Origin: Scatosoma sp045127595
GTDB lineage: Bacteria; Bacillota; Clostridia; Christensenellales; Borkfalkiaceae
Direction of reading: 5' to 3'
Assembly (NCBI GenBank): GCA_045127595.1
Contig: JBGVQS010000016.1
Span: 1-23,135 of the forward strand
DNA: 23,135 bases
A model generated the notes under the pieces. It saw only the letters and a program-made list of their open reading frames with translations, ran no database searches and was not told where the DNA came from. Of this stretch, positions 1 through 8,794 are shown piece after piece. The position numbers and the translations under genes are program-made. Numbering within the stretch: position 1 is the first letter of the stretch; each line of letters opens with the position of its first letter.

Positions 1-317
1 AACGCCGCGCCGACGATTCTGCGAAAATCAAAACCGCTATGCGAAAAGAAACGCCTGTCTTCCGTATCGATAAAGGCGTATTTTGTATGATCGGGCAAAA
101 GGGCAATGCGCACAGTTTCTTTTTCGGTAGGAAAAAGTTGATGTTCTACCCGTTCGTTTTGCTCGTTGTAAACGGTGATGTTTTTTTCGTTGAATAGGAG
201 TTTTTGCGGATCGAGCCGAGTATTTCTCGTTACGAAAAAATAATAGCCAAAGGCTATACAAATAAGGGCTAAAAAGAAAGCGCAGCCGATTAAAAAAATT
301 TTACGTACAGTTTTCAT
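1..317 (-). CDS. Class A penicillin-binding protein / glycosyltransferase 51, N-terminal fragment (runs off left edge)
   Basis: The first 105 codons of a leftward gene can be read from an ATG at 317-315. Residues 7-29 form one hydrophobic membrane anchor after a basic start, as in bitopic penicillin-binding proteins. Residues 85-97 carry the glycosyltransferase family 51 signature TEDRRFFSHSGFD, in which Glu86 matches the catalytic glutamate of peptidoglycan glycosyltransferases. Proteins of this family polymerise lipid II into glycan strands outside the membrane, and class A members also carry a transpeptidase domain. That domain would lie beyond the window, so a monofunctional transglycosylase cannot be excluded. 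No clear Shine-Dalgarno precedes the ATG. An in-frame GTG at 353-351 would add 12 residues, several of them lysines. The gene is divergent from miaB. Confidence 0.85.
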   Translation of the reverse strand, partial: MKTVRKIFLIGCAFFLALICIAFGYYFFVTRNTRLDPQKLLFNEKNITVYNEQNERVEHQLFPTEKETVRIALLPDHTKYAFIDTEDRRFFSHSGFDFRRIVGAA

Positions 318-392
318 CGATAGCAGTATTTGCCATTTTTTCTTTTTTATCACAAAAAAGCGTTGAAATTATGCGCAAAACCCTTCAAAGAC

Positions 393-421
393 TTGATAAA
401 AAACAAAAAAAAGAGTATAAT
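393..421 (+). promoter_or_regulatory. SigA-type promoter of the miaB-mutS-mutL-miaA cluster
   Basis: A TTGATA box at 393-398 and a perfect TATAAT at 416-421 are separated by exactly 17 A-rich bases. The predicted start of transcription is near 428, which leaves a leader of about 25 nt before the miaB ATG. An AAAAGG ribosome binding site sits at 441-446. This is inferred from consensus matches only. Confidence 0.8.
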
Positions 422-452
422 AGAATAAATAATTATGCCTAAAAGGTAGTAT

Positions 453-1772
453 ATGTCGAAGAAATATCATATCGTAACCTACGGTTGCCAAATGAACGTG
501 CATGAATCGGAGAAGATTGCAGGGATCTTACGCAGAATGGATTATGAAGAAACCGCGCAAAAAGAAGAAGCCGACATCATTGTTTTCAATACCTGCTGTA
601 TCCGTGAAAATGCGGAAAATCACGCGTTTGGCAATATCGGTGCGTTAAAAAAATTAAAGAAGAATAATCCGAATTTATTGATTGCCGTCGGTGGCTGTAT
701 GACGCAAGAAAAGGGCAAAACGGACGTTTTAAAAAAGAAATTTCCCTTTATTGATATTATGTTCGGTACGCTCAATTTGGAAGAGCTGCAACGCTTGATC
801 GAAAAGAAACTCACGCAAAAGAAACGTGTAATCGAAATTCGTGAAAAGGAAGGGGAAATCGTAGAATTTCCCGACGCTTACCGTACAAGCTATCCCAACG
901 CTTGGGTGAATATTATGTACGGCTGCAATAATTTTTGTTCCTATTGTATCGTACCGTACGTGCGCGGCAGGGAGCGTTCCCGAAAGCCTGAGCATATCTT
1001 GGAAGAAGTAAAAGGGTTGGTTAAAGCAGGGTATAAAGAAATTACTTTGCTTGGTCAAAACGTCAATTCCTACGGTAGCGATAACAAAACGGGAATGAAT
1101 TTTGCGCAGCTTTTGGACGCGGTTGCGTCGATTGAGGGTAAATTCCGCTTGCGTTTTATGACAAGCCATCCAAAAGATTTCAATGAAGACGTGGTCAAAG
1201 TCATGGAAAAGCACCGCAAGATATGCAGGCTTGTGCATTTGCCCGTGCAATCGGGTTCAACGCCCATTTTGCAAGCAATGAACCGTCGTTATACGCGTGA
1301 AAAATATCTTTCCGAAATTGAAATGTTAAAATCCCGTTTACCCGAAGCGGAAGTAACGACGGATATCATCGTCGGATTCCCTGGGGAAACGGAAGAAGAT
1401 TATCTTTTGACGGAAGATTTGGTAAAGAAGGTGGATTTTGCTTCGGCGTTCACGTTTGTGTATTCCAAGCGTCAAGGCACGAAAGCCGCAGAAATGGAAA
1501 ATCAAATCCCCGAAGCTATACAAAAGGACCGTATTATGCGGCTTGTGGAGCTTGTCAACTCACTCACTCGCAAAAAATCGGAAAAATACGTTGGAAAGAC
1601 GGTAGAAATTCTCTGCGAAGATTACGACGAAAAGAAAGGCTTGTATTTGGGCAGGGACGAATTTGGCAGAATGGGGTATTTTAAGAGCGAACGGAATGTA
1701 ATCGGGGAATTTATTCAATTAAAAGTAACCAAGGCAAACGGCATTTCGCTGTTTGGAGAAATGGAGGCGTAA
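453..1772 (+). CDS. miaB: tRNA-2-methylthio-N6-dimethylallyladenosine synthase MiaB
   Basis: MiaB is a radical-SAM methylthiotransferase that adds a methylthio group to i6A37 of tRNAs reading UNN codons, giving ms2i6A. The 439-residue protein has the family layout. The N-terminal UPF0004 domain has cluster-binding cysteines C12, C48 and C82. The radical-SAM motif is C158-x3-C162-x2-C165, followed by YVRGRERSR. A TRAM RNA-binding domain lies at about 375-437. The start ATG has an AAAAGG site 6 nt upstream. The substrate, i6A37, is made by MiaA, encoded three genes downstream in the same cluster. Length and motifs are complete, with nothing anomalous. Related MtaB and RimO enzymes are less likely given the NTCCIRENAE motif and the neighbourhood. 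Confidence 0.96.
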   Translation: MSKKYHIVTYGCQMNVHESEKIAGILRRMDYEETAQKEEADIIVFNTCCIRENAENHAFGNIGALKKLKKNNPNLLIAVGGCMTQEKGKTDVLKKKFPFIDIMFGTLNLEELQRLIEKKLTQKKRVIEIREKEGEIVEFPDAYRTSYPNAWVNIMYGCNNFCSYCIVPYVRGRERSRKPEHILEEVKGLVKAGYKEITLLGQNVNSYGSDNKTGMNFAQLLDAVASIEGKFRLRFMTSHPKDFNEDVVKVMEKHRKICRLVHLPVQSGSTPILQAMNRRYTREKYLSEIEMLKSRLPEAEVTTDIIVGFPGETEEDYLLTEDLVKKVDFASAFTFVYSKRQGTKAAEMENQIPEAIQKDRIMRLVELVNSLTRKKSEKYVGKTVEILCEDYDEKKGLYLGRDEFGRMGYFKSERNVIGEFIQLKVTKANGISLFGEMEA

Positions 1773-1792
1773 GCCTAAAAGGCAGGTAGAAG

Positions 1793-4387
1793 ATGGCACT
1801 TTCACAAATGATGCAACATTATCTTTCCATGAAAGAAAAATATAAAGATTGCGTGCTTTTTTACAGACTCGGAGATTTTTACGAGATGTTTTTTGACGAC
1901 GCGGTCAAGGTGTCGGGGCTTCTCGATTTAACGCTTACGGGCAGGGATTGCGGCTTGGAAGAACGCGCACCTATGTGCGGAATTCCTTACCATGCGGCGG
2001 ATATGTATATCGGTAAACTCGTTGCACTTGGGGAAAAAGTAGCGATTTGCGATCAGCTTTCCGACCCCAAAGAAGCGGGCAGAGGACTTGTAGAACGGGA
2101 CGTCGTTCGTATCGTTTCCGCGGGTACGCTGATTGATGAAGATATGCTTGAAGAAGGCAGAAACAATTATATCGCTTGTCTTTTCAAATGGACGGACGGC
2201 GTAGCGGTTGCTTGGACGGATATTACGACAGGGGAATTTCTCGTGCAGGAATTTGTCGGGGAAACCGCAATAGACGACGTTTTAGGTCAGCTTGTAAAGC
2301 TTTCGGTTGCAGAAGTAATTTGTAACGAAGAAACCTTGCTTGCCGTAAAAAACCGTAAGGAATTAAAGCATAATTTACTCCCCGCCTTTTCCTGTTATAT
2401 GCCTTGGGCGTTTAACGTAAAGCACGCGGAGAAAAATCTTTTGGAACAGTTAAAGAGCCGTTCTCTTTCCGCATACGGACTTGCGGCAAAGGAAAATATG
2501 ATTGCGGCGGCAGGTGCGCTTATCGAATATTTGCGCGAAACGCAAAAACACGCGCTTGCGAATATCAGCTCGATCAAGGTAATTAACCGTGATAAATTTA
2601 TGGTAATTGATTCCACTGCGGCGCGTAATTTAGAGCTGACGCGGAACAATTCCGAGAACAAGAAATACGGTTCCTTGCTTTGGGTACTGGATAAGACGAA
2701 AACGGGCATGGGTGCGCGCCTTTTGAACCGTATCGTGCTTTCTCCCTTGAAAGATTTAGCGGAGATAAATTATCGCCAAGACGGCGTGGAAGAACTTTTC
2801 AACGCTTCCGTAGTGCGTATGGGCTTGTTAGAAACGTTAAAGGAAATCAAAGACGTAGAACGTCTTTCGGGTAAAATTTCCAACGGCAATTTAACTCCGC
2901 GCGACTGTCTTGCTTTGGCGGCTTCGCTCTCCGCAATTCCGTCTGTGAAATTCCAGCTCAGCGGCTTTACTTCCGCAATTTTAACGCAAATCAACGAAGA
3001 TTTACCCGAGCTGAAAGAGCTCACGGATATGTTGATGGCGGCAATCGATCCCGACGCGCCCGCGCTGATAAAGGACGGCGGCTATATTCGCGACGGCTTT
3101 AACGCGGAGCTTGACGAATTGCGCTCTATTAAAGAAAACGGCAAACAATATATGCAGGAGCTCGAAGCGCGCGAAAAGGAACGCACGGGCATCAAAACGT
3201 TAAAGGTCGGCTATAATCGCGTATTCGGGTATTATATAGAAATCAGCAATTCCTTTAAGGACAAAGCGCCAGTAGAATATATCCGCAAACAGACCTTGAC
3301 GACGGGCGAGCGTTTTATTACGGAAGAATTAAAGATTTTCGAAGAAAAGATATTGACGAGCGGTGAAAAGGCATTGAAACTGGAATCGCAAATTTACGCG
3401 CGCATTCAAGAAGTTTTGTCCGAGCATATCGACGTTTTGAAAAAGATTTCGGAAGCGCTTGCGACGTTGGACGTTTTGGTGTCTTTTGCGACAGTAGCCA
3501 AAGAACGCCGCTACGTTCGTCCGCTCATGAAAGAGAGCGGAACGCCCTTAAAAATCACCGAGGGCAGGCACCCTGTCGTTGAAGCGATTTCCAAAGAACG
3601 TTTCGTACCTAACGACGCGCTTTTGGACAACGAAGAAAACCGTTGTGCGATTATAACGGGGCCGAATATGGCAGGGAAAAGTACGTACATGCGCCAAGTT
3701 GCTTTGATCGTGCTGATGGCGCACGTGGGTGCGTACGTACCCGCAAAGGCGGCGGAAATTCCGCTTATCGACCGTATTTTTACCCGTGTCGGCGCAAGCG
3801 ATAATCTTATTTTCGATCAAAGTACGTTCATGGTCGAGATGACGGAAGTCGCTACGATTTTGTTGCACGCAACCAAAGACAGTCTTTTGGTGCTTGACGA
3901 AGTCGGCCGTGGGACAAGTACCTACGACGGGCTTTCAATCGCATGGTCGGTCATTGAATTTTTAACGAAAAATACCAAGGCGAAAACGTTATTCTCTACC
4001 CATTATCACGAGTTGACGGAGCTTGAAAATTCTCTTGACGGAGTTAAAAATTATAAAGTAACGGTCAAGGAGCTCAATGGTGCGGTCGTCTTTTTACGTA
4101 AGATTGCGCGAGGCGGCGCGAATCGAAGCTTCGGTATAGAGGTTGCGGCGCTCGCAGGCGTTCCCAAAGAAGTTACCGCTCGTGCGAAAGGCATACTCAA
4201 AATGTTGGAAAAGAGCGATATTGCCAAGGGGAAAATTCGCGTAGAAGAAGTGGAAGAAGAACCTGCGGCAAGGGAACTTACGAAAGTGGAACGCATTTTG
4301 GCGGATACGGACGTCAATACGTTATCGCCTATGCAAGCATTATTGTTTTTAGAAGATTTGAAAGAGCAGTTAAACACGGAGAATTGA
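1793..4387 (+). CDS. mutS: DNA mismatch repair protein MutS
   Basis: MutS recognises base mismatches and small loops and starts mismatch repair with MutL. At 864 residues it has normal MutS1 length. The mismatch-binding Phe-x-Glu motif is at F29-Y30-E31 (GDFYEMFF). The ATPase domain has Walker A GPNMAGKST at 623-631, Walker B with D702-E703 in LLVLDEVGRGTSTYDG, and the STHYHEL motif soon after. The C-terminus carries an SPMQALLFLEDLK stretch, as is common in clostridial MutS. The ATG lies 20 nt after the miaB stop and follows a GCCTAAAAGGC mini-palindrome and an AGG-containing ribosome binding site. Its stop is separated from mutL by one base, indicating one transcript. MutS2 is excluded by the intact domain I and the absence of a Smr domain. 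Confidence 0.97.
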   Translation: MALSQMMQHYLSMKEKYKDCVLFYRLGDFYEMFFDDAVKVSGLLDLTLTGRDCGLEERAPMCGIPYHAADMYIGKLVALGEKVAICDQLSDPKEAGRGLVERDVVRIVSAGTLIDEDMLEEGRNNYIACLFKWTDGVAVAWTDITTGEFLVQEFVGETAIDDVLGQLVKLSVAEVICNEETLLAVKNRKELKHNLLPAFSCYMPWAFNVKHAEKNLLEQLKSRSLSAYGLAAKENMIAAAGALIEYLRETQKHALANISSIKVINRDKFMVIDSTAARNLELTRNNSENKKYGSLLWVLDKTKTGMGARLLNRIVLSPLKDLAEINYRQDGVEELFNASVVRMGLLETLKEIKDVERLSGKISNGNLTPRDCLALAASLSAIPSVKFQLSGFTSAILTQINEDLPELKELTDMLMAAIDPDAPALIKDGGYIRDGFNAELDELRSIKENGKQYMQELEAREKERTGIKTLKVGYNRVFGYYIEISNSFKDKAPVEYIRKQTLTTGERFITEELKIFEEKILTSGEKALKLESQIYARIQEVLSEHIDVLKKISEALATLDVLVSFATVAKERRYVRPLMKESGTPLKITEGRHPVVEAISKERFVPNDALLDNEENRCAIITGPNMAGKSTYMRQVALIVLMAHVGAYVPAKAAEIPLIDRIFTRVGASDNLIFDQSTFMVEMTEVATILLHATKDSLLVLDEVGRGTSTYDGLSIAWSVIEFLTKNTKAKTLFSTHYHELTELENSLDGVKNYKVTVKELNGAVVFLRKIARGGANRSFGIEVAALAGVPKEVTARAKGILKMLEKSDIAKGKIRVEEVEEEPAARELTKVERILADTDVNTLSPMQALLFLEDLKEQLNTEN

Positions 4388-4388
4388 T

Positions 4389-6470
4389 ATGTCAAAAATC
4401 AATATTTTACCTGCAAAAGTATATAACAGAATTGCGGCGGGCGAGGTTGTTGACCGTCCGTATTCGGTTGTAAAAGAGCTTGTTGAAAACGCTATCGACG
4501 CAGGCGCGACGGAAATCACGGTTGAAATCGAGCAGGGCGGCAAGCAGTTAATTCGCGTAATCGACAACGGTTGCGGTATCGAGCGAGATGATTTACAGTC
4601 CGCTTTTTTGCCGCATGCAACGAGTAAGATTGCCCAAGCGGAAGATTTGGACCGAATTTTAACGCTCGGCTTTCGTGGGGAAGCAGTAGCGTCGATTGCG
4701 GCGGTATCTAAAATGACGATTACGTCCAAAACGCCCGACGGTAAATGTTACAGCTTACGTTCGGACGGTGGGGAGCTTGGTACAATCACCGAAGCGGCGG
4801 GGGAAAACGGAACGGAAGTTTCCGTTGAGATGCTTTTTTATAACACACCCGTGCGTTTGGGGTTCTTAAAATCGGATAAAGGCGAAGAAACGGACATTAC
4901 GAATTTTGTATCGAGATTTATTCTTTGCCGACCTGATATTGCTTTTACTTATTACGCAAACGGTAAAAAGGTATTGCAATCGTTTGGCGGCGGTGCAGAC
5001 GAAGCGCTTGTCAGCGTGTATGGTGCGGCTACGCTTGCGGAATGTATTCAAATCAATGCTAATAAACACGGGATACGTATTCGCGGATATATCGGAAATC
5101 AAAATTTTTCGAAACCGAATAAGAGCTATCAAAGCGTATTTTTGAACGGTAGATATATTGTAAACGCTACGATTGCCGCGGCGATTTCCAACGCTTACGG
5201 CAGTTATTTGATGAAACGTCAATATCCTTTCTACGTATTGTATATCGACGTTCCTACGGAGATTGTCGACGTAAACGTACACCCCAACAAAGCGGACGTT
5301 CGCTTTGCGGACAATCAAATTATTTACGGCAATATTTACTCGGTAATTTCCGCGGTGTTGGACGGACAAACCAAGGCTTTGGAATATATCGTGCAGGATA
5401 AGCTGCCGAACGTTGAAATGCCTATAAAAAACAACCTTTCCACGCCTGTTCAAGAGAAAAACGTAGCGCAAATAAAAGAAAAGATAGAACCCAAGAAAGA
5501 AACGAAGACGTTCGGTTTTGCTACGCTCACGTACGAAGAAGCGCAACGTGAAATTGAAACAAGCGCGCCTGCTTTTGTCGCGCAAAAACAAAAAATAGCG
5601 CTGCCGTTTGAAAACGTGGAAGAACGCAAAGGCTTTACTCCGCATGCAAAGCTTGGGGAATATACCGTTTCGCATGAACCGGAAACGCCCGTTAAAAATA
5701 GAAAGCCGAATAAACACGGCGCGGAAAAACTGCACGAAAAATTCCCCGATTTATTCTTTGAGCGTACCATACTCGAAGTGAACGATCCCGCTTATGAAAA
5801 GGCGAAAAAGGAAGGTAAACAAGAGGATTATTTCGAAGAAAATAAACGCCTTCTTGCAGAGTTGGAAACAAAGAACAAGCAAAACCGCATCGACGTTTCT
5901 ACGTGTACGTATGCAGGCAAATTATTTAATACTTATTTGCTTTACGAACGCAAGGACGAATTTTTCATTATCGATCAGCATGCCGCGCACGAGCGTTTAA
6001 TTTTCAACCGTTTAAAGGAACAAATGCAAAATCGCACGGTTGCGCAACAACCTATGCTTTTGCCGTATACCCTTGACTTAAATGCGTTTGAAAGCACTTT
6101 CATTCGCGAAAGAATGCAATCGATTCAAGATATGGGCTTCGATATTGTAGAATTTGGAGATACTTCCTTTAAAATTTCAGCCGTACCCATAGATTTACAA
6201 AATATCGATTTAGCCAAGTTTTTCAATGAAATTTTAGGAGATATTAGCGGTTTCCGCTCAATCAAGCTCGAAGATTTGTTAAAGGACAAGCTTGCTTCCG
6301 CGGCTTGTAAAGCGGCAGTAAAGGGCGGAATGGATTTGACGAAAGAAGAAATTGACGCTTTGTTTGCGCTGATGGACGGAGATATGGGGCTGAAATGCCC
6401 TCACGGTAGACCTGTCGTAGTCAAAATGACTCGTACAGAACTTGAAAAAATGTTCAAAAGGATAGTATAA
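4389..6470 (+). CDS. mutL: DNA mismatch repair protein MutL (endonuclease type)
   Basis: MutL couples mismatch recognition to strand incision. The 693-residue protein has an N-terminal GHKL ATPase with KELVENAIDAGA (29-40), DNGCGI (59-64) and GFRGEA (94-99). A long, poorly conserved, charged linker spans about 340-510. The C-terminal dimerisation and nuclease domain has the metal-binding motif DQHAAHE at 529-535, ACKAAVKGG, and the terminal CPHGRP (C670, H672). These are the marks of nicking MutL proteins from bacteria without MutH. The usual last Glu of DQHA-x2-E-x4-E is Asn540 here, which is unusual. The start has GGAG at 4378-4381, and the gene begins one base after mutS and overlaps miaA by one base (TAATG). 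Confidence 0.96.
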   Translation: MSKINILPAKVYNRIAAGEVVDRPYSVVKELVENAIDAGATEITVEIEQGGKQLIRVIDNGCGIERDDLQSAFLPHATSKIAQAEDLDRILTLGFRGEAVASIAAVSKMTITSKTPDGKCYSLRSDGGELGTITEAAGENGTEVSVEMLFYNTPVRLGFLKSDKGEETDITNFVSRFILCRPDIAFTYYANGKKVLQSFGGGADEALVSVYGAATLAECIQINANKHGIRIRGYIGNQNFSKPNKSYQSVFLNGRYIVNATIAAAISNAYGSYLMKRQYPFYVLYIDVPTEIVDVNVHPNKADVRFADNQIIYGNIYSVISAVLDGQTKALEYIVQDKLPNVEMPIKNNLSTPVQEKNVAQIKEKIEPKKETKTFGFATLTYEEAQREIETSAPAFVAQKQKIALPFENVEERKGFTPHAKLGEYTVSHEPETPVKNRKPNKHGAEKLHEKFPDLFFERTILEVNDPAYEKAKKEGKQEDYFEENKRLLAELETKNKQNRIDVSTCTYAGKLFNTYLLYERKDEFFIIDQHAAHERLIFNRLKEQMQNRTVAQQPMLLPYTLDLNAFESTFIRERMQSIQDMGFDIVEFGDTSFKISAVPIDLQNIDLAKFFNEILGDISGFRSIKLEDLLKDKLASAACKAAVKGGMDLTKEEIDALFALMDGDMGLKCPHGRPVVVKMTRTELEKMFKRIV

Positions 6471-7372
6471 TGCCGAAAGTTTTGGTTATTTGCGGCGCAA
6501 CTGCGTCAGGGAAAACTTCTTTGGCGGTTGCATGCGCAAAACAATTTAATGGCGAAGTGATTTCCGCCGATTCCATGCTTGTATATCGCGGTTTGAATAT
6601 CGGCACGGCGAAACCGACCGAAGAGGAAAAACAGGGCGTTATACATCATATGATCGACGTGGTTTCTCCAAAGGAGAGCTTTTCCGTGAGCGATTACGAA
6701 GAAATGGCTTTGCCGATCGTAGAAAAATTGCTTTCCGAAGGAAAAACGCCAATTATTTGCGGCGGAACAGGCTTTTATATCAACGCTTTGCTTTACAAAA
6801 GTCAATTTGGCAACGTCGGAGCGAACGAGAAGCTTCGCGTTTATTACGAAAAGCTCGCGGAAGAACAGGGAAAAGAATACGTGCACGCTCTATTGCGCGA
6901 AAAAGATCCCGAAAGCGCGGAAAAGCTGCATTATAACGACGTAAAACGGGTTATTCGCGCGCTAGAAATCTTCGACGTAACGGGAAAAGCAAAATCCGCA
7001 CAGCAGGACAAACCGATTCCGCGTTTTGATTTTACGGCTGTATCCATTGATTTTCCGCGCGAAACGTTGTATGAACGGATCAATATTCGCGTAGAGCAAA
7101 TGTTTGAAAACGGATTGCTTGACGAAGTGGAAGCCTTGATGAACCAAGGTATCACGTCGGACATGCAATGTATGCAGGGGATCGGCTATAAAGAAATTCT
7201 CGAAGGCAAGCAAAAGGCTTGGGATTTGTCGGAAATCAAGGAATTGATCAAAAAAAATACAAGAAATTACGCCAAACGCCAAATTACCTTTTTCAAGCGT
7301 ATGCAAAACCATACCCTTTTAACGCCCGATACGGCAACGTTGGAAAGGGTAGCGGCTCTATTAAACGAATAA
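6470..7372 (+). CDS. miaA: tRNA dimethylallyltransferase MiaA
   Basis: MiaA transfers a dimethylallyl group from DMAPP to N6 of A37 in tRNAs reading UNN codons, the first step of the modification that MiaB completes. The 300-residue protein has the P-loop GATASGKT (9-16), the DSMLVYRGLNIGTAKP segment (from residue 34), CGGTGFYINALL, and the C-terminal RNYAKRQITFFKR stretch typical of the family. Its ATG overlaps the mutL stop (TAATG at 6468-6472), with AAGGA at 6458-6462, so translation is probably coupled. No convincing terminator follows. Confidence 0.97.
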   Translation: MPKVLVICGATASGKTSLAVACAKQFNGEVISADSMLVYRGLNIGTAKPTEEEKQGVIHHMIDVVSPKESFSVSDYEEMALPIVEKLLSEGKTPIICGGTGFYINALLYKSQFGNVGANEKLRVYYEKLAEEQGKEYVHALLREKDPESAEKLHYNDVKRVIRALEIFDVTGKAKSAQQDKPIPRFDFTAVSIDFPRETLYERINIRVEQMFENGLLDEVEALMNQGITSDMQCMQGIGYKEILEGKQKAWDLSEIKELIKKNTRNYAKRQITFFKRMQNHTLLTPDTATLERVAALLNE

Positions 7373-7380
7373 AAACAGAC

Positions 7381-7399
7381 TATTATGTTACGCATAATA
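7381..7399. repeat. AT-rich inverted repeat in the miaA downstream gap
   Basis: TATTATG (7381-7387) and CATAATA (7393-7399) are perfect 7-bp arms around TTACG. Further short dyads (CTATG/CATAG, TATGT/ACATA) follow within the same 100-nt gap, up to about 7432. No T-run follows, so this is not a typical terminator. A weak promoter or protein-binding site for the next gene is possible but unproven. Confidence 0.4.
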
Positions 7400-7472
7400 C
7401 CTATGTCTGACATACTTGATATGTGCAACATAGTAATTGTACCAAAAATAGCATCAAAGAAGTGAGAAAATT

Positions 7473-8702
7473 ATGACAAAAGTAGAAGAACTTATTAAAA
7501 AGAGTGAAGAACAACTTACAAAACAGTTTGCTTTGGCGGACGAAATCAGCGAATACAATCAAGAAAAGGTATTAAAGGCGTTTAATAATCATTCGATTGC
7601 GATTCGTCATTTCAATCCGTCAACTGGTTACGGCTACGGAGACGAAGGCAGGTTTGTGCTTGGCGACGTATTTGCGGAATCGCTCGGTGCGGAATCGGGG
7701 ATCGTTTCTCCTGCTCTTTTAAGCGGTACGCACGCATTGACGGTGGCGTTGTTCGGGGTTTTGCGTACGGGCGATAAGGTATTATCCGTTTCAGGTATGC
7801 CGTACGACACCATTCGCGGCGTAATTTATGGGGAAGGTAACGGTTCTTTAAAGGATTTTGGTATTTCCTTTGACTGTACCCCTTTAACGGAAGACGGGAA
7901 ATTTGATAAAACGCAAATTGAAAAGGATATAAGCCGTCTTGGGAAAGAGTTAAAAATGATTTACATTCAGCGTTCGCGCGGGTACGAGCTTCGCGACGCG
8001 TTTACGGTAGCGGAAATTGGAGATATTTGCGCTTTTGTGCGCGGGCTTGGCTTTGACGGCTGTATTTTTGTTGATAATTGCTATGGGGAATTTGTTGAAA
8101 AGCAAGAACCCTGCGACGTAGGCGCGGACGTAGCGGTCGGCTCGCTCATTAAAAATCCCGGCGGTGGACTTACGCCGACGGGGGGATATATCGTAGGGAA
8201 AGAAAATTATATTGATTTAATCGGCAGGCGTTTAACAGCGCCGTCGATCGGCAACGAAGTAGGCTCTTACGCTTACGGTTGGCGGTTATTTTACCAAGGA
8301 TTATTTCTTGCGCCGCATACGGTAAATCAAGCGATTAAAGGGAGCTTGGTTATCGGTAAATGCATGGAAATGCTCGGTTACGAGAATTTCCCCAAGCTCG
8401 ACAAAACGCCTGCGGATATTACGCGCGCAATTCGTTTTGATACGGCGAAACAGCTTCGTGATTTTATTCAATCGGTACAGGAAGCCTCCCCAGTAGACAG
8501 CTTTGTTACGCTTGAACCATGGGATATGCCGGGATATGATAGCAAAGTGATTATGGCGGCGGGGTGTTTTGTAGAAGGCGCGAGCATTGAACTTTCCGCC
8601 GACGCGCCCGTAAAAGAGCCGTATACCGCATATTTCCAAGGCGGTTTAACGTATGAGCATTGTAAATACGCATTAAAGAAAATTTTAGCAAAATTGATAT
8701 AA
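7473..8702 (+). CDS. PLP-dependent methionine gamma-lyase family protein (PF06838, YnbB-like)
   Basis: This 409-residue protein matches the fold-type I PLP enzymes annotated as the methionine gamma-lyase or 'aluminium resistance' family. That group includes B. subtilis YnbB, whose substrate is, as far as I know, not settled. Visible features are ILS-like SGTHALTVAL at 84-93 (cofactor phosphate region), GMPYDT at 108-113 and VDNCYGEF at 200-207, with D201 expected to contact the pyridine nitrogen. VGSLIKNPGGG carries K227 as the likely Schiff-base lysine. The ATG is preceded by AAGTGAG. The gene lies 100 nt after miaA. In many Clostridia this family sits just after miaA-hfq, which supports the assignment. 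It ends before a strong hairpin. The general fold is certain, the reaction is not. Confidence 0.88.
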   Translation: MTKVEELIKKSEEQLTKQFALADEISEYNQEKVLKAFNNHSIAIRHFNPSTGYGYGDEGRFVLGDVFAESLGAESGIVSPALLSGTHALTVALFGVLRTGDKVLSVSGMPYDTIRGVIYGEGNGSLKDFGISFDCTPLTEDGKFDKTQIEKDISRLGKELKMIYIQRSRGYELRDAFTVAEIGDICAFVRGLGFDGCIFVDNCYGEFVEKQEPCDVGADVAVGSLIKNPGGGLTPTGGYIVGKENYIDLIGRRLTAPSIGNEVGSYAYGWRLFYQGLFLAPHTVNQAIKGSLVIGKCMEMLGYENFPKLDKTPADITRAIRFDTAKQLRDFIQSVQEASPVDSFVTLEPWDMPGYDSKVIMAAGCFVEGASIELSADAPVKEPYTAYFQGGLTYEHCKYALKKILAKLI

Positions 8703-8723
8703 ACGCAAACGAATAGAAAGCAA

Positions 8724-8747
8724 AAAGGAAGGCGCGAGCCTTCCTTT
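8724..8747. terminator. Bidirectional intrinsic terminator between the PLP enzyme gene and ung
   Basis: AAAGGAAGGC (8724-8733) pairs perfectly with GCCTTCCTTT (8738-8747) around a GCGA tetraloop, a 10-bp stem. T-rich sequence follows on both strands, so it can end transcription of both converging genes. Confidence 0.85.
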
Positions 8748-8794
8748 CATCATTTTCATAAGCCACATTGCTAAGAACATATTTTTGTAGTATT

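Noticed and set aside
729..1250. 173-codon minus-strand frame inside miaB
   Set aside because: It sits opposite the conserved radical-SAM region, and its composition and lack of a ribosome binding site mark it as a shadow frame.
4866..5735. 289-codon open frame on the minus strand inside mutL
   Set aside because: It lies wholly within mutL, has a basic, low-complexity composition with no recognisable domain, and no ribosome binding site. It is a shadow of the coding strand.
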